Under the pieces are notes generated by a model. It ran no database searches. It was not told the origin of the DNA and saw only the letters and a program-made list of their open reading frames with translations. From Candidatus Sphingomonas phytovorans (GTDB lineage Bacteria > Pseudomonadota > Alphaproteobacteria > Sphingomonadales > Sphingomonadaceae): a stretch of DNA of 64,000 bases. Position 1 is the stretch's first letter; each line of letters begins with the position of its first letter. Both the position numbers and the translations under genes were made by a program. The stretch is from positions 1,118,501-1,182,500 of the forward strand of contig CP119314.1 in the NCBI GenBank assembly GCA_029202385.1, read 5' to 3'. Below are positions 36,985 through 46,110 of the stretch, in pieces.

Positions 36985-39348
36985 TTGCGCTTCGACGACA
37001 GTCTGGAAACGGTGCTCTCGGCAGACATGTCGACCCCGTTCGGCGCGCAATCGGCATGGCGGCAACTGGTCGACCTGATCGGCCGGCGACGCGTGCCCCC
37101 CGGTATCAGCGCGATTGCGAAACTCAAGGCGATTCGCCGGCATGTGCCGCCCCCGATCCGTGCGGCCAGCGCGCGGGGCCTGGCCTTTGCCGATCCGCCC
37201 GCGGCGCTCGTCCAGCTCTTCGCCGAAGACGATCCGGTGATCGCGGCGCCGGTGCTGCGCACCGCCCGCCTGCGCGCCGACGAATGGATCGCCATGCTAT
37301 CCGGCATGTCGCCTGCGGCTCGATCGATCCTGCGCCATCGTCGCGACTTGCCGCCGGCGGTGAGTCGCGCGCTAGAGGGCTTCGGCAGCGTCGATTTCGT
37401 GCTGTCGGCTGGTACAGCAGCCGCGCCGGACGAGAGGCGCGCCGGGACGCCCGCGGCGCCGGTCGAGGTGAAAATCCCACCGGCGGTCGAGATACCCGGG
37501 ATCGAGGCCGGAGAAGCCGAGTCAGCGGACGTCGAATCCGATGCGGCCGAGGCTGGCGGAGTCGAGGTCCCGGAAGTCGAGACTGAAGAGGTCGAGACTG
37601 GCGAGGTCGAGACTGGCGCAATCGGAGACGAGGGATATCCGCCGGCCGAGGCGAAAGAGGCGACGATCGACTGGACCGATGTGCTCGGCCCGCTCCCCGC
37701 CAACGAACCGGAGTCGGCGATCCTTCACGTCACGGCACCCAAGCCGGAACAGGCAATGCCTGAGCCGGAAGTCACGGAGTCGCGAACTGAGGAGCCGCGG
37801 CTTGTGGCCCAGCCACGGGACGTGGTTGTGAAGCCTGTCGTCGAAGCACGGTTGATCGCGCCGCCCGAATCCACCTTCGTCTCGTTTGCCAGCGTCGCAC
37901 TCGGATTGCCGGTGGTGGCCGAGGCGTTTCGTCAGACCGGTGATGCGGGCGAATCGATTGAGCCACCCCAGCCTGCCGAGGCAGCAGAATCCTTCGAGCC
38001 TGCCGAAATTCAAGAGTCCGCTGAAATTCCCGAACGCGTCGAGACCTCCGGGCCAGTCGAGGCGCTCGCGTCGGAGACATGCGAGACAGTCGTCCCCCAG
38101 AGAGTCGCCTCCGAGCAAGCCGGCCCGGCGCCAGTCGCCGAAGTGATCGAGATCGCCAAGCTGCAGCCGCCGCCGGCCGAGGCAGCGTCGGGCATGTTCC
38201 AGATCGCCGAACTGGTCGCCCGGATCGACGCATGGCAGCGCCAGCGTGACGAATCGCCCGCGGCACCGATCCAGTCGGAAATCCAGCCCGAACTGTTCGA
38301 GTTCGAATCAGTCCAGGCGCAGAGTTTCCGCTTCGAAACCGATGCGTCGGGCGTCGTCCGCTGGATCGAGGGGGCTGCCCGCGCGCCGTTGATCGGGCTT
38401 TCGCTCGATCTCGCGGCGCTGCCGGGCGGGTCGCGCGTCGATGGCGCCGCAGCGGGTGCGTTCCGTCGTCGGGCAGGCTTCGCCAATGCTCGCCTCGTCG
38501 TCGATGGCGAGTCGGATGCGGCCGGCCATTGGCGAATCACCGGCATTCCGGTGTTCGATCGCGAGAGCGGCCGCTTCACGGGCTATCGCGGTACAGCCCG
38601 CCGCCCACGCCCAGACGAGACCGCCGAACCGCGCCCGAACCGCAACCCTGCATCCGACGCGCTACGCCAGCTCGTCCATGAGCTGCGTACCCCGACTAAT
38701 GCGATCGCGGGCTTTGCCGAAATGATCGAAACGCAGATGCTCGGTCCTGTCCCGCAGGTATATCGCACTTATGCGACCGACATCCGCAATCAGGCGGGCA
38801 GCCTGCTGACGGCGATCGACGATATCGACATGGCGGCGCGGATCGATTCCAAGGCGCTCGACCTGCGCCCGGGGGAGGTGTCGCTGGTGCCGTTGCTGAA
38901 GCGGATTGCGGACGACCTCGCACCGCTGGCGACGCTGCGCGGCACCGTGATCGACGTTTATGCCGGCGACCGCGAGCTTGCCATCGCGGGTGACGACCGG
39001 GCGGTCGAGCGGCTGATCGGGCGGCTGATGGCGACTCTGGTCGCATCCGGTGGGCGGGACGAACGCATCGGGATCGCCGCTACCCTGGAGGCGGACAGCG
39101 TCGTCGCGATCGTGTTCGATCGCCCGGCCGCGCTCGCTGCTTATGGTGGCGACAGCCTGCTGACGATCGATGCTGAGACCGAAGCAGAGCGGGACGGTGC
39201 GCCCCTGCTCGGCACCGGCTTCGCCCTGCGGCTTGCCCGGAACCTTGCCGCCGAGCTGTGCGGTACTCTCGTCATTGCCGACAAAGCCTTGACTTTGCGC
39301 CTCCCGGCCGCCGTTATCGACAGCGTGGAGCAGGTTTCTTCAAACTGA
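36985..39348 (+). CDS. histidine-kinase-like protein with DUF2336-like N-terminus and degenerate ATPase domain
   Basis: 787 residues, no signal or membrane segment, so cytosolic. The N-terminal part (about 1-135) has the DUF2336/HEAT-like pattern D-D-P-V-I-A-A-P-V-L-R-T-A-x-L. Residues about 150-440 are low-complexity Glu/Ala/Pro/Val, including a tandem E-V-E-T-G repeat near 195-212. A PAS-like segment follows (about 445-540). The phospho-acceptor helix carries L-V-H-E-L-R-T-P-T-N-A with an intact His. The C-terminal ATPase part keeps a G2-like G-T-G-F-A-L-R-L-A, but the N-box lacks its Asn (R-L-I-G-R-L-M-A-T-L-V) and no D-x-G-x-G is seen. TTG start at 36985 after GGGGAAAG. Confidence 0.75.
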   Translation: MRFDDSLETVLSADMSTPFGAQSAWRQLVDLIGRRRVPPGISAIAKLKAIRRHVPPPIRAASARGLAFADPPAALVQLFAEDDPVIAAPVLRTARLRADEWIAMLSGMSPAARSILRHRRDLPPAVSRALEGFGSVDFVLSAGTAAAPDERRAGTPAAPVEVKIPPAVEIPGIEAGEAESADVESDAAEAGGVEVPEVETEEVETGEVETGAIGDEGYPPAEAKEATIDWTDVLGPLPANEPESAILHVTAPKPEQAMPEPEVTESRTEEPRLVAQPRDVVVKPVVEARLIAPPESTFVSFASVALGLPVVAEAFRQTGDAGESIEPPQPAEAAESFEPAEIQESAEIPERVETSGPVEALASETCETVVPQRVASEQAGPAPVAEVIEIAKLQPPPAEAASGMFQIAELVARIDAWQRQRDESPAAPIQSEIQPELFEFESVQAQSFRFETDASGVVRWIEGAARAPLIGLSLDLAALPGGSRVDGAAAGAFRRRAGFANARLVVDGESDAAGHWRITGIPVFDRESGRFTGYRGTARRPRPDETAEPRPNRNPASDALRQLVHELRTPTNAIAGFAEMIETQMLGPVPQVYRTYATDIRNQAGSLLTAIDDIDMAARIDSKALDLRPGEVSLVPLLKRIADDLAPLATLRGTVIDVYAGDRELAIAGDDRAVERLIGRLMATLVASGGRDERIGIAATLEADSVVAIVFDRPAALAAYGGDSLLTIDAETEAERDGAPLLGTGFALRLARNLAAELCGTLVIADKALTLRLPAAVIDSVEQVSSN

Positions 39349-39350
39349 TC

Positions 39351-40400
39351 GTGGAGCAGTCCACATCACCTCGAGGCGCGGTGCCGGGATACCGCGTCCC
39401 GCCACCACCCGCCGCCGACCTGATCGCCTGGCCTGAGGGTTTCGGTACGCGTTTCACGATCTTCGTCGATACCGAGGAGGAGTTCGACTGGAACGCGCCG
39501 CTCGGGCGGGATACCCATGGCCTGTCGCACGTGGCAGCGATCCCCGAGGCGCATCGGCGCTTCGCCGATCGGGGTGTCCCGCTGACCTATATGGTCGATT
39601 ACCCGATCGCGACCGACCCGCAGGCGATCGACATGCTCAGTGCGGTGCTGGCCGACGGTGTCTCGGCAATCGGCACCCAGCTGCACTCCTGGGTCAATCC
39701 ACCGTTCGACGAGGCGCTGACCCCAGCCAACAGCTTTGCCGGCAATCTCCCGGAGGCACTCGAAGCCGCCAAGATCGACGCACTGACCGGCGCGATCACG
39801 GCGGCGTTCGGCGCAGTCCCCCGCGCCTATCGCGCCGGGCGCTACGGCATCGGCCCCGCGACGTTCGGCCTTCTGGCGGCAAGGGGCTATGTGCTCGATA
39901 GTTCGATCCGGTCGGCCTATCGCTATTCGGACGAAGGCGGGCCCGATTTCGGCGCGATCGGCAATCATGCCTTCAGGGCAGGACCGGGCGGTGCGATCAT
40001 CGAACTGCCGCTGACCACGGTCTTCACCGGCTTCGCCCGGCGCGGCGGGATCGGCCTGTACAATGCGCTTGGCCGGCTACCCAAGGGACGCGGCATCTTC
40101 GCCCGGACACATTTATTGTCGCGCGTCGCGCTGACGCCCGAGGAAATGCCGCTCGCCGATGCGCTGGAGGCGGTCGCGGTCGCGGTGGGAGAGGGGGTAC
40201 GGGTGCTGAACTTTTCCTTCCATTCGCCATCCGTCGCGCCGGGGCATACGCCCTATGTCCGCGACGCAGCCGGGCTCAGGGCGTTTCATCATTGGTGGGA
40301 CCGGATCTTCGCCGATCTGGACCGGCGCGGGGTTGCGCCTGCCTCACTTCGCGAAATCATCGACACGGCGGCCTTGCCACCGGCAAGTGCGCTCCGCTAA
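39351..40400 (+). CDS. polysaccharide deacetylase-family protein (WalW-like)
   Basis: 349 residues. Carbohydrate-esterase-4-like fold: F-V-D-T-E-E-E-F-D-W near residue 38 supplies the first Asp, H-S-W-V-N-P-P the metal His near residue 110, and Y-R-A-G-R-Y-G-I the substrate-groove block near residue 160. In sphingomonads WalW-like deacetylases are linked to exopolysaccharide or envelope sugars, but the substrate here is unknown. The GTG at 39351 starts two bases after the stop of the kinase-like gene, so the two are cotranscribed. A longer frame overlapping the kinase gene is unlikely. Confidence 0.82.
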   Translation: MEQSTSPRGAVPGYRVPPPPAADLIAWPEGFGTRFTIFVDTEEEFDWNAPLGRDTHGLSHVAAIPEAHRRFADRGVPLTYMVDYPIATDPQAIDMLSAVLADGVSAIGTQLHSWVNPPFDEALTPANSFAGNLPEALEAAKIDALTGAITAAFGAVPRAYRAGRYGIGPATFGLLAARGYVLDSSIRSAYRYSDEGGPDFGAIGNHAFRAGPGGAIIELPLTTVFTGFARRGGIGLYNALGRLPKGRGIFARTHLLSRVALTPEEMPLADALEAVAVAVGEGVRVLNFSFHSPSVAPGHTPYVRDAAGLRAFHHWWDRIFADLDRRGVAPASLREIIDTAALPPASALR

Positions 40401-40414
40401 CGAGCGGCTCGGTG

Positions 40415-40491
40415 GGGCCTGTAGCTCAATTGGTTAGAGCTGCCCGCTCATAACGGGTAGGTTGCGGGTTCAAGTCCTGCCGGGCCCACCA
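40415..40491 (+). tRNA. tRNA with CAT anticodon, probably tRNA-Ile2 (lysidine type)
   Basis: 77-base cloverleaf with 7-base acceptor stem GGGCCTG/CGGGCCC, D-loop AGCTCAATTGGTTAGAGC, anticodon stem GCCCG/CGGGT with loop CTCATAA (anticodon CAT at 40449-40451), T-arm GCGGG-TTCAAGT-CCTGC, and encoded CCA. The acceptor stem resembles alphaproteobacterial tRNA-Ile rather than elongator tRNA-Met and lacks initiator features, so I favour the CAT tRNA-Ile modified by TilS. Elongator Met is the alternative. Confidence 0.93.
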
Positions 40492-40808
40492 ACGCATCCT
40501 TCATATCTTCGATATGGCATATATAAATCCTTGCTTATCAAGGGCTTTCTGAAGAATCTTCACTCAAGCTCTTCCGGGGGAGATTGCGGTTCCTCGCCGC
40601 ATCTGCGCGTTCACCGGATATCGACGAAGAGAATTTCAGGCTGGCCGAGTCGGGAAGACCCTGCCTTCCGAGACCGGGCCGGTCGCGGCGCGATGGCGAC
40701 TAGAGCAAGCAGCCCGAAATCGGAATCGGCCTTCTTGTTCTAAGTCTTTGTTGTCGCATCGTGAAAAGCTGAAAACCGGTAGCCACTTTTCAGCACGATG
40801 CTCTATCT
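40492..40808. other. gene-free interval after the tRNA
   Basis: About 315 bases between the CAT tRNA and the end of the TonB-receptor gene. Apart from the hairpin at 40758-40800 I see no supported gene or repeat. The short open frames have no ribosome-binding site. Confidence 0.5.
40758..40800 (-). repeat. alphaproteobacterial palindromic repeat / putative terminator of the TonB-receptor gene
   Basis: Inner stem GCTGAAAA (40768-40775) with TTTTCAGC (40787-40794), outer stem CATCGT (40758-40763) with ACGATG (40795-40800). The loop context AAAGTGGCTACCGG is the familiar alphaproteobacterial intergenic palindrome. It lies 9 bases past the receptor stop and could terminate that transcript. Confidence 0.55.
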
Positions 40809-43211
40809 TCAGAAACCGGCGGCGATGCCGACGCGGATGCTTCGCGGTTCGAGCGGCGTGCGCTGATCGAGATTGCCGGTCTGAAGCAGATTCCCGACCG
40901 AAAATCTGTTTCCGCGACTGTCGAGCAGGTTCCGCATGTCGACGAACATTTTATATCGCCCGATACGATACTCGGCGAGGGCGCTGGTCTGCAGGAAATT
41001 GCCCTGCGGCACCCTGAGGAGCGGCCCCACGCCGACCCATGACCGGCTCACATAGCGCAACCCGACGCCGACAGTGAGCGTCCGCCCGGAAGGAAAGATC
41101 TTGCGATAGTCTGCCGCAAGCCGGGCCGTGACGGCGGGCACATTGGGCAATTTCTGGCGACGCGTGATCTCGATGTCCCGCGCGGGCTTGTCGAGGTTGC
41201 TTTCCGCGAGGAATATCCCGCCGGAAAGATTGATTCCCTTGCGTGCCTGCCAGTTCGCGTTGAATTCCAGCCCGTTGACGTGACCGTCGCCGACATTGGC
41301 GGTGAACGGCCCGTCCGGCCCGGTGAGGTCGGCTTGGATGTTCCGCCACCGCGCGGCGGAAACGCTGACATTGCCGCTCAGCCCATGGCCGTGCGCGCCG
41401 AACCGAATGCCCCCTTCGATGACGTCCAGCGTATCGGGACGGAAGCCGGACACGCCTACCTGGCCTGCGTCCCCAGCCTCGCCGAACGGCACGACGGCGA
41501 AGCCGCCGACGCGATAACCGCGCTGATAGCGGAGATAGCCGGTCATCGCCGCATTCGCTCGCCAGGTCATCGCCACGCCCGGCGCGAACACGACAGTGTC
41601 GCGATCGTTGGTCACGTAGTCCAATTTCAGTTCATCGCGCGTCGGCAATATCTCAAATCCGCGGAGCCGGATCGCTGACAGTCGACCGCCGACGGTGACC
41701 TGCAGCCGCGGCGCAACATCGACGGTTGCCTGCCCGAACACCGCGGTATCGAGCACATAGCTGCGGATACCCCGAAGGAAGTTCAGCGTTTCGTCCTTGC
41801 CGATCAGATAGAGCAATTGATCGTCGCTCGAGGTGATATGCGCGCCGATCACCCACCCGGTCCCGTCCGCCCGGAGCCGGGAAAGGCGGGCCTCCGTGGT
41901 CAACAGATACGCCATGTTGAGCGAATCCGCTTCGGTGGCCTCGACGCCGGTAAGCTTGCTCGCGTCATAGACCGTAACCTGCTGATTGCGTACCAGCCCG
42001 ATCGAGCCGACCAGTTCCTTGCCATCGTCCCACAGCTTGCGGACGGTGATCTGGCCCAGATAGAAGCGGCTTTCCGAAGGTTCGGCGATCGAGGTCGCGC
42101 GCGACAATGGCCGCCCGGTCCCTTCGGTATATTGCGCATCGCCGTTGCGGGTCGACTGAAAGGCGCCGCCGAGTTCAACCGACCAGTGATCGCCGGGTTC
42201 GAAGAAAAAGGAGCCGCGCGCGCCGAGCTTTCGCGTGTCGTTCACGTCCTTCAGGCCGCGCTGCAGATCGTCGATATAGCCGGGCGACCAGCTGCCATAG
42301 CCGAGCACGCGAACCGCGGCACCTTGCCAGAGCGGGACGTTGACCACGCCCGCGGCATCGCCTCCCGTGCCGCCATGCCATGTCGCGCCCACTGCCGCTT
42401 GGACGCTGCCTTCCCAGATACCCGGCTTCGCCTGATGCGGGACGAGCCGGACCACGCCACCCAGCGAGCCCGCGCCGTAGAGCGTTCCCTGCGGCCCCTG
42501 GAGTATCTCGACGCGTTCCATATCGTAGAGGCTGAGATCCGGATCGGGCGCGTTGTAGTTCAGCTGCACCTCGCCCAGATATTGTCCCACCGTCGCCTGA
42601 CTGGCGCCCGAGAAACTGCTGTCGGCGATGCCGCGGAGGAAAAGCTTCTCGCGACCGGGGCCGAGGCTGGTCGAGGTAAGCACTGGCAGTTCGTCGACCA
42701 GCGCTCCCGTGCCACGTGCGCCCGCATAGCGCAGGCGTGGCGTATCGAACCACACCACCTCCGCCGCGCCGGGATAGAGATCCAGCGGGTTGCGCTGCTT
42801 TCCGGCGGTGACGACGATATCAGTCGGCTCCTCCGCGGGCGGTGGCGAGACGGGCGGCTGAATAACGGGTTTCGGGCGGGCGGGGAGCCGGGGTCGCGAT
42901 GGCGATGGGCGCTCTATCCTGAACGCACCGGGCCCGATCCGCGTTGCGACGAGCCCCGTCCCGGCCAGAAGCCGCGTGAACGCTGCCTCGATCGTCAGCT
43001 TGCCCCTGACGCCTTTGCTTCGCATGCCATTGATGCCGGAAACCGTCGTCGCGACATTCACGCCCGCTTGCCGGCCCATCGCGACAATCGCATCCACCAG
43101 CCGACCGGCGGGAATATTGAGGGTGATCCTGTCACGGTCAGCGGCCTCGGCCGGAGTCGCCGCAGCCGAAATGATGGCAAAGAGGAAACCGCCCGCGACA
43201 AACCGTGACAC
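40809..43211 (-). CDS. TonB-dependent receptor with secretin/TonB N-terminal signalling domain
   Basis: 800 residues, outer-membrane receptor. Signal peptide about 1-23. The STN signalling domain (about 30-100, L-N-I-P-A-G-R-L-V-D-A-I ... G-I-N-G-M-R-S-K-G-V-R-G) is used by FecA-type receptors to talk to FecR. A Pro-rich linker follows, then a plug with E-I-L-Q-G-P-Q-G-T-L-Y-G-A-G-S-L-G-G, and a 22-strand barrel ending R-S-I-R-V-G-I-A-A-G-F. The start is GTG at 43211. Third gene of a sigma-FecR-receptor set, 155 bases downstream of FecR. Ligand is probably a ferric siderophore, although no siderophore gene is nearby. Confidence 0.92.
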   Translation of the reverse strand: MSRFVAGGFLFAIISAAATPAEAADRDRITLNIPAGRLVDAIVAMGRQAGVNVATTVSGINGMRSKGVRGKLTIEAAFTRLLAGTGLVATRIGPGAFRIERPSPSRPRLPARPKPVIQPPVSPPPAEEPTDIVVTAGKQRNPLDLYPGAAEVVWFDTPRLRYAGARGTGALVDELPVLTSTSLGPGREKLFLRGIADSSFSGASQATVGQYLGEVQLNYNAPDPDLSLYDMERVEILQGPQGTLYGAGSLGGVVRLVPHQAKPGIWEGSVQAAVGATWHGGTGGDAAGVVNVPLWQGAAVRVLGYGSWSPGYIDDLQRGLKDVNDTRKLGARGSFFFEPGDHWSVELGGAFQSTRNGDAQYTEGTGRPLSRATSIAEPSESRFYLGQITVRKLWDDGKELVGSIGLVRNQQVTVYDASKLTGVEATEADSLNMAYLLTTEARLSRLRADGTGWVIGAHITSSDDQLLYLIGKDETLNFLRGIRSYVLDTAVFGQATVDVAPRLQVTVGGRLSAIRLRGFEILPTRDELKLDYVTNDRDTVVFAPGVAMTWRANAAMTGYLRYQRGYRVGGFAVVPFGEAGDAGQVGVSGFRPDTLDVIEGGIRFGAHGHGLSGNVSVSAARWRNIQADLTGPDGPFTANVGDGHVNGLEFNANWQARKGINLSGGIFLAESNLDKPARDIEITRRQKLPNVPAVTARLAADYRKIFPSGRTLTVGVGLRYVSRSWVGVGPLLRVPQGNFLQTSALAEYRIGRYKMFVDMRNLLDSRGNRFSVGNLLQTGNLDQRTPLEPRSIRVGIAAGF

Positions 43212-43366
43212 GTGAATCTGTTCATTCCCAAAATCGAAGCTGGATGGCGGCGCGGTGGCTCGAATCCGGTCAAGGCCGAGCCGAAAATCGCACTCCCATA
43301 GGCTGGTTTTCGATCTTCCCCAAGCTATCGCGCAGTGCGCCGCCCGCTAGAAATCGTGACCTGCAC

Positions 43367-44347
43367 CTAACGCCGGGCCGGCACGATTGCGCGCTGGCCA
43401 TCGCGTTCCTCGATTCTGATGGGGAGGAGCTGCTCCAGCTGGTGGTCGAGCGTCGCCGGATCGCCGATCCTGATGACCCCGGTCACGCGAATATCCCGCA
43501 GCGCCGGGTCGACGCTGACCACCCCGCCGTCATAGCGTGCCAGATCGCGCGCGACGGCGTCGAGCGGTCGGTCAGTATAAACCAGCCGCCCCTGCATCCA
43601 GGCAAAAGCATCGTCGACATCGCCGCGCGAAACCGTGTCGGCCTTCGCTCCGGCGGGGCGCAGCAGCGCCGCACCGGCAGGAAGCCGGGTCGTCTCCGCA
43701 CCCTTCGCGCCGGATACCGCCACCAGACCGCGCCGCACGGCCACGCCGAACATGCCCGCCTGGTTCAGCACGTCGAATTCGGTTCCCAATACCCGGATTT
43801 CGCGGCCGCCGGCCGCAACGACGAAGGGGCGCTTTGCCTCGTGCCTGATATCGAATGCGACCTCGCCTGAGACCAGTTCCGCGGATCGCTTGTCCTGGCC
43901 GATATGGACGGTGACTTCAGTGTTGCGGTTGAGCACGATCCGCGAACCGTCAGCCAGCGTCACGGTGCGGGTGCCGACGGTATCGGTGCGATAGGTTTCG
44001 CCCGACGGGCCGAACCGAAGCAGGCCGGACTGAAGCGTCACCGCGCCGACCATCGCCGCGGCAACGGCGGCAGGAAGCCAATAGCGATATTTGGCCGATC
44101 GCTCGGCGCGTCGGGCGCCCAGGTCGATCACCTCGGCTGAGGCGGGCTCTTCAGCATCGAGCAGGGGAAGATCCTCGCTTTCGATCCAGATGCGTTCGAC
44201 CGCCGAATACGCCGCTGCATGTGCCGAATCCGCCTCCAGCCAGCCCTGATGTTCGAGCCAGACCGACTCGTCATCGCACTCCCGGAGCCTGACGAACCAG
44301 GAAACGGCCTCGTCTCGCATCGCTTCGCTAAAATCCGTTAGGGTCAT
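43367..44347 (-). CDS. FecR-family anti-sigma regulator
   Basis: 326 residues. N-terminal DUF4880-like cytosolic segment (E-A-V-S-W-F-V-R-L-R-E, W-L-E-A-D-S-A-H-A-A-A-Y) captures the sigma factor. A single membrane helix lies at about 97-115. The periplasmic FecR domain (about 130-225) has T-V-T-L-A-D-G-S-R-I-V-L-N-R-N-T and F-V-V-A-A-G-G-R-E-I-R-V-L-G-T-E-F-D-V. The C-terminus resembles an STN-interacting DUF4974 domain. Receives the signal from the TonB receptor downstream. Start at ATG 44347; the longer frame overlaps the sigma gene. Confidence 0.93.
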   Translation of the reverse strand: MTLTDFSEAMRDEAVSWFVRLRECDDESVWLEHQGWLEADSAHAAAYSAVERIWIESEDLPLLDAEEPASAEVIDLGARRAERSAKYRYWLPAAVAAAMVGAVTLQSGLLRFGPSGETYRTDTVGTRTVTLADGSRIVLNRNTEVTVHIGQDKRSAELVSGEVAFDIRHEAKRPFVVAAGGREIRVLGTEFDVLNQAGMFGVAVRRGLVAVSGAKGAETTRLPAGAALLRPAGAKADTVSRGDVDDAFAWMQGRLVYTDRPLDAVARDLARYDGGVVSVDPALRDIRVTGVIRIGDPATLDHQLEQLLPIRIEERDGQRAIVPARR

Positions 44348-44438
44348 AGTTCCTGCTTTCCGAAGGGCGACCCAGCCAGCTTCAATGACGAAGCCCGGCG
44401 GCCCCCACCGCAATGAAAATCGATGTGCCGAAAGTTCA

Positions 44439-44954
44439 TCACCCAACCCTCGCGACGAGATGCTTGAGCGCGCGCATCATGTGTTTCTCGACGAGGCTGC
44501 GCGACACGCCGAGCTGCGCGGCCACCTCGCTGTGCGACAATCCTTCGAGCTTGTGCATTCGAAAGGTTCGCTGGACCGCCTCGGGCAGGTCGGCAAGCGC
44601 GTCGCGAAGCCGGCGCAGCCGATCGCGCGCGATCAGCACCTCGTCGGCCGGGACACCCTCGCATACTTCCTCGCCGCTCGTGACGACGGTGCGATTCACC
44701 CGGCGCCATTCAGCATCGCGGGCAGCGCGGGTGCGTTCCTGGCGCAACCGGTCGAGCATCACATTGCCGCAAAGCCGGTAAAGATAGGCGGCGGGATTGC
44801 GGACGTCGTCATTGGCGGGCTGGGATGCCACGCGAAGCCAGGTTTCCTGCACCAGATCTTCGGCCTCGGCCTCGCCCACCCGCGCCGTGAAATAGCGCAG
44901 CAAGCTCGCCCTGCGCTCCATGAAAATGGACAATAGCGGATTGAGTTCGCTCAT
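44439..44954 (-). CDS. ECF sigma factor, FecI-like
   Basis: 171 residues. Region 2 is visible as F-M-E-R-R-A-S-L-L-R-Y-F-T-A-R-V-G ... D-L-V-Q-E-T-W-L-R-V-A, and region 4 as L-P-E-A-V-Q-R-T-F-R-M-H-K-L-E-G-L-S-H-S-E-V-A with the helix-turn-helix L-G-V-S-R-S-L-V-E-K-H. Length and motifs fit the iron-responsive FecI group. ATG at 44954. It leads the leftward sigma-FecR-receptor unit and probably transcribes the receptor gene when its ligand is bound. Confidence 0.93.
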   Translation of the reverse strand: MSELNPLLSIFMERRASLLRYFTARVGEAEAEDLVQETWLRVASQPANDDVRNPAAYLYRLCGNVMLDRLRQERTRAARDAEWRRVNRTVVTSGEEVCEGVPADEVLIARDRLRRLRDALADLPEAVQRTFRMHKLEGLSHSEVAAQLGVSRSLVEKHMMRALKHLVARVG

Positions 44955-45219
44955 CGGATCAAGCTGATGTCCCTCGCAACGACAGTCGTAAGGCGCTGCC
45001 AAACCGCTGTCGATTCCGATCAGCTTCGGAAACAGACGGAGCAGAACGGCCAGCGCCTCACAGTTTTTTTCTCGTGCTTCCCGGCGAAGCGTCCGCCAGC
45101 CGCCCGCGTCATTTCCGCGATGCAAATTTCTTTGAGGTGGTCCTGCCACGACACCGTCTCAAGCCTCGCAGCCCGGGATCGAATGGGCTGTGACCCAATT
45201 GCATTGCAAGGACACGACA

Positions 45220-45945
45220 ATGTTTTCTCGTTCGATTACCGGCACCACCGGCGCCGCCGCCCTGGCCTTCGCGCTTGCCGCGACGCTCCCCACTTCCGCG
45301 GCGTTCGCGCAGACCGAGGCCGAGCCAGGCACCTATGTGGTGGTCCGTGCCGGACCGCAGCTCGATGCCGACCTGCACATGAAGGGGGGGGATATCACAT
45401 CGCCTTCGACCTTTCAGAAGAACACCGATTTCAAGACCGGCCTCGTCGGCGAAATCGGCCTGGGCTACGATCTTGGCGGTTTCCGCTTCGAGGGCACGGT
45501 GGGGTATGACACCGCCGGCGCCAATCTCGAAAAGCTCGCCAGCAAGCAGATGGCTGCGAGCGGTCGCCTCAAGACGCTGAACCTCGGCATCTCGGGCTAT
45601 TACGATCTCAACCTCGGCGGCGGGCTGCGTCCCTATGTCGGCGGCGGCATCGGCGTGGCGCGTACCACGGTGAACCTCTCGCGCATCAGCGCCGTGGCGC
45701 CGACGGCAGGCACTGGCAGCACCCTGAGGGGCAGTGACTGGGGCTTCCGCTGGCATCTCGACGCCGGCGCCGGCTTCTCGCTGTCGCCCGCCACCGTCCT
45801 GGAAGTCGGCGCGCGCTATTCGAACGTCAACCGCCTGAGCATTGACGGTACCATACCCAATGCCACCGGCGCGCCTGTGACCCGGCAGTACAAGCCGCGC
45901 GCAACCTCCACGGCGTTGCTGGTCGGTCTGCGGCAGAAGTTCTGA
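45220..45945 (+). CDS. outer-membrane beta-barrel protein (OmpA/OmpW-like small porin family)
   Basis: 241 residues. Signal peptide about 1-30 ending A-F-A-Q. The mature part has the alternating glycine/aromatic pattern of an eight-stranded barrel (G-L-G-Y-D-L-G-G-F-R-F-E, Y-Y-D-L-N-L-G-G-G-L-R-P-Y-V-G-G-G-I-G-V) and the terminal Phe (R-Q-K-F) needed for BAM insertion. ATG at 45220 is preceded by AAGGA. Divergent from the sigma-factor gene. Function is structural or immunogenic; no substrate implied. Confidence 0.88.
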   Translation: MFSRSITGTTGAAALAFALAATLPTSAAFAQTEAEPGTYVVVRAGPQLDADLHMKGGDITSPSTFQKNTDFKTGLVGEIGLGYDLGGFRFEGTVGYDTAGANLEKLASKQMAASGRLKTLNLGISGYYDLNLGGGLRPYVGGGIGVARTTVNLSRISAVAPTAGTGSTLRGSDWGFRWHLDAGAGFSLSPATVLEVGARYSNVNRLSIDGTIPNATGAPVTRQYKPRATSTALLVGLRQKF

Positions 45946-45953
45946 GATGCTGG

Positions 45954-45997
45954 ATGCGTCCCGCTGCTCCACGGACAGCACATGCGGCGGGACGCAT
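45954..45997 (+). terminator. long-stem hairpin after the outer-membrane protein gene
   Basis: ATGCGTCCCGC (45954-45964) and GCGGGACGCAT (45987-45997) are perfect 11-base inverted copies, beginning 9 bases after the stop. No T-run follows, but the position and stem strength suggest a 3'-end stabiliser or terminator. Confidence 0.55.
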
Positions 45998-46110
45998 GAA
46001 TCGGATCGAGCTTTGAGGTGATCCATCGCCGGCTTCGTCATCACAGGGAAGACCTGGCGTCGAACGCCGGCAAACGAACGCGGTTACGCAGCAATTTCAC
46101 GGTGAGATCG

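Noticed and set aside
40809..44954. FecI-FecR-TonB receptor set considered as part of a lasso-peptide cluster, as seen in some alphaproteobacteria
   Set aside because: It is more than 10 kb from the cyclase operon, with unrelated genes and two tRNAs nearby. No isopeptidase or precursor gene is adjacent.
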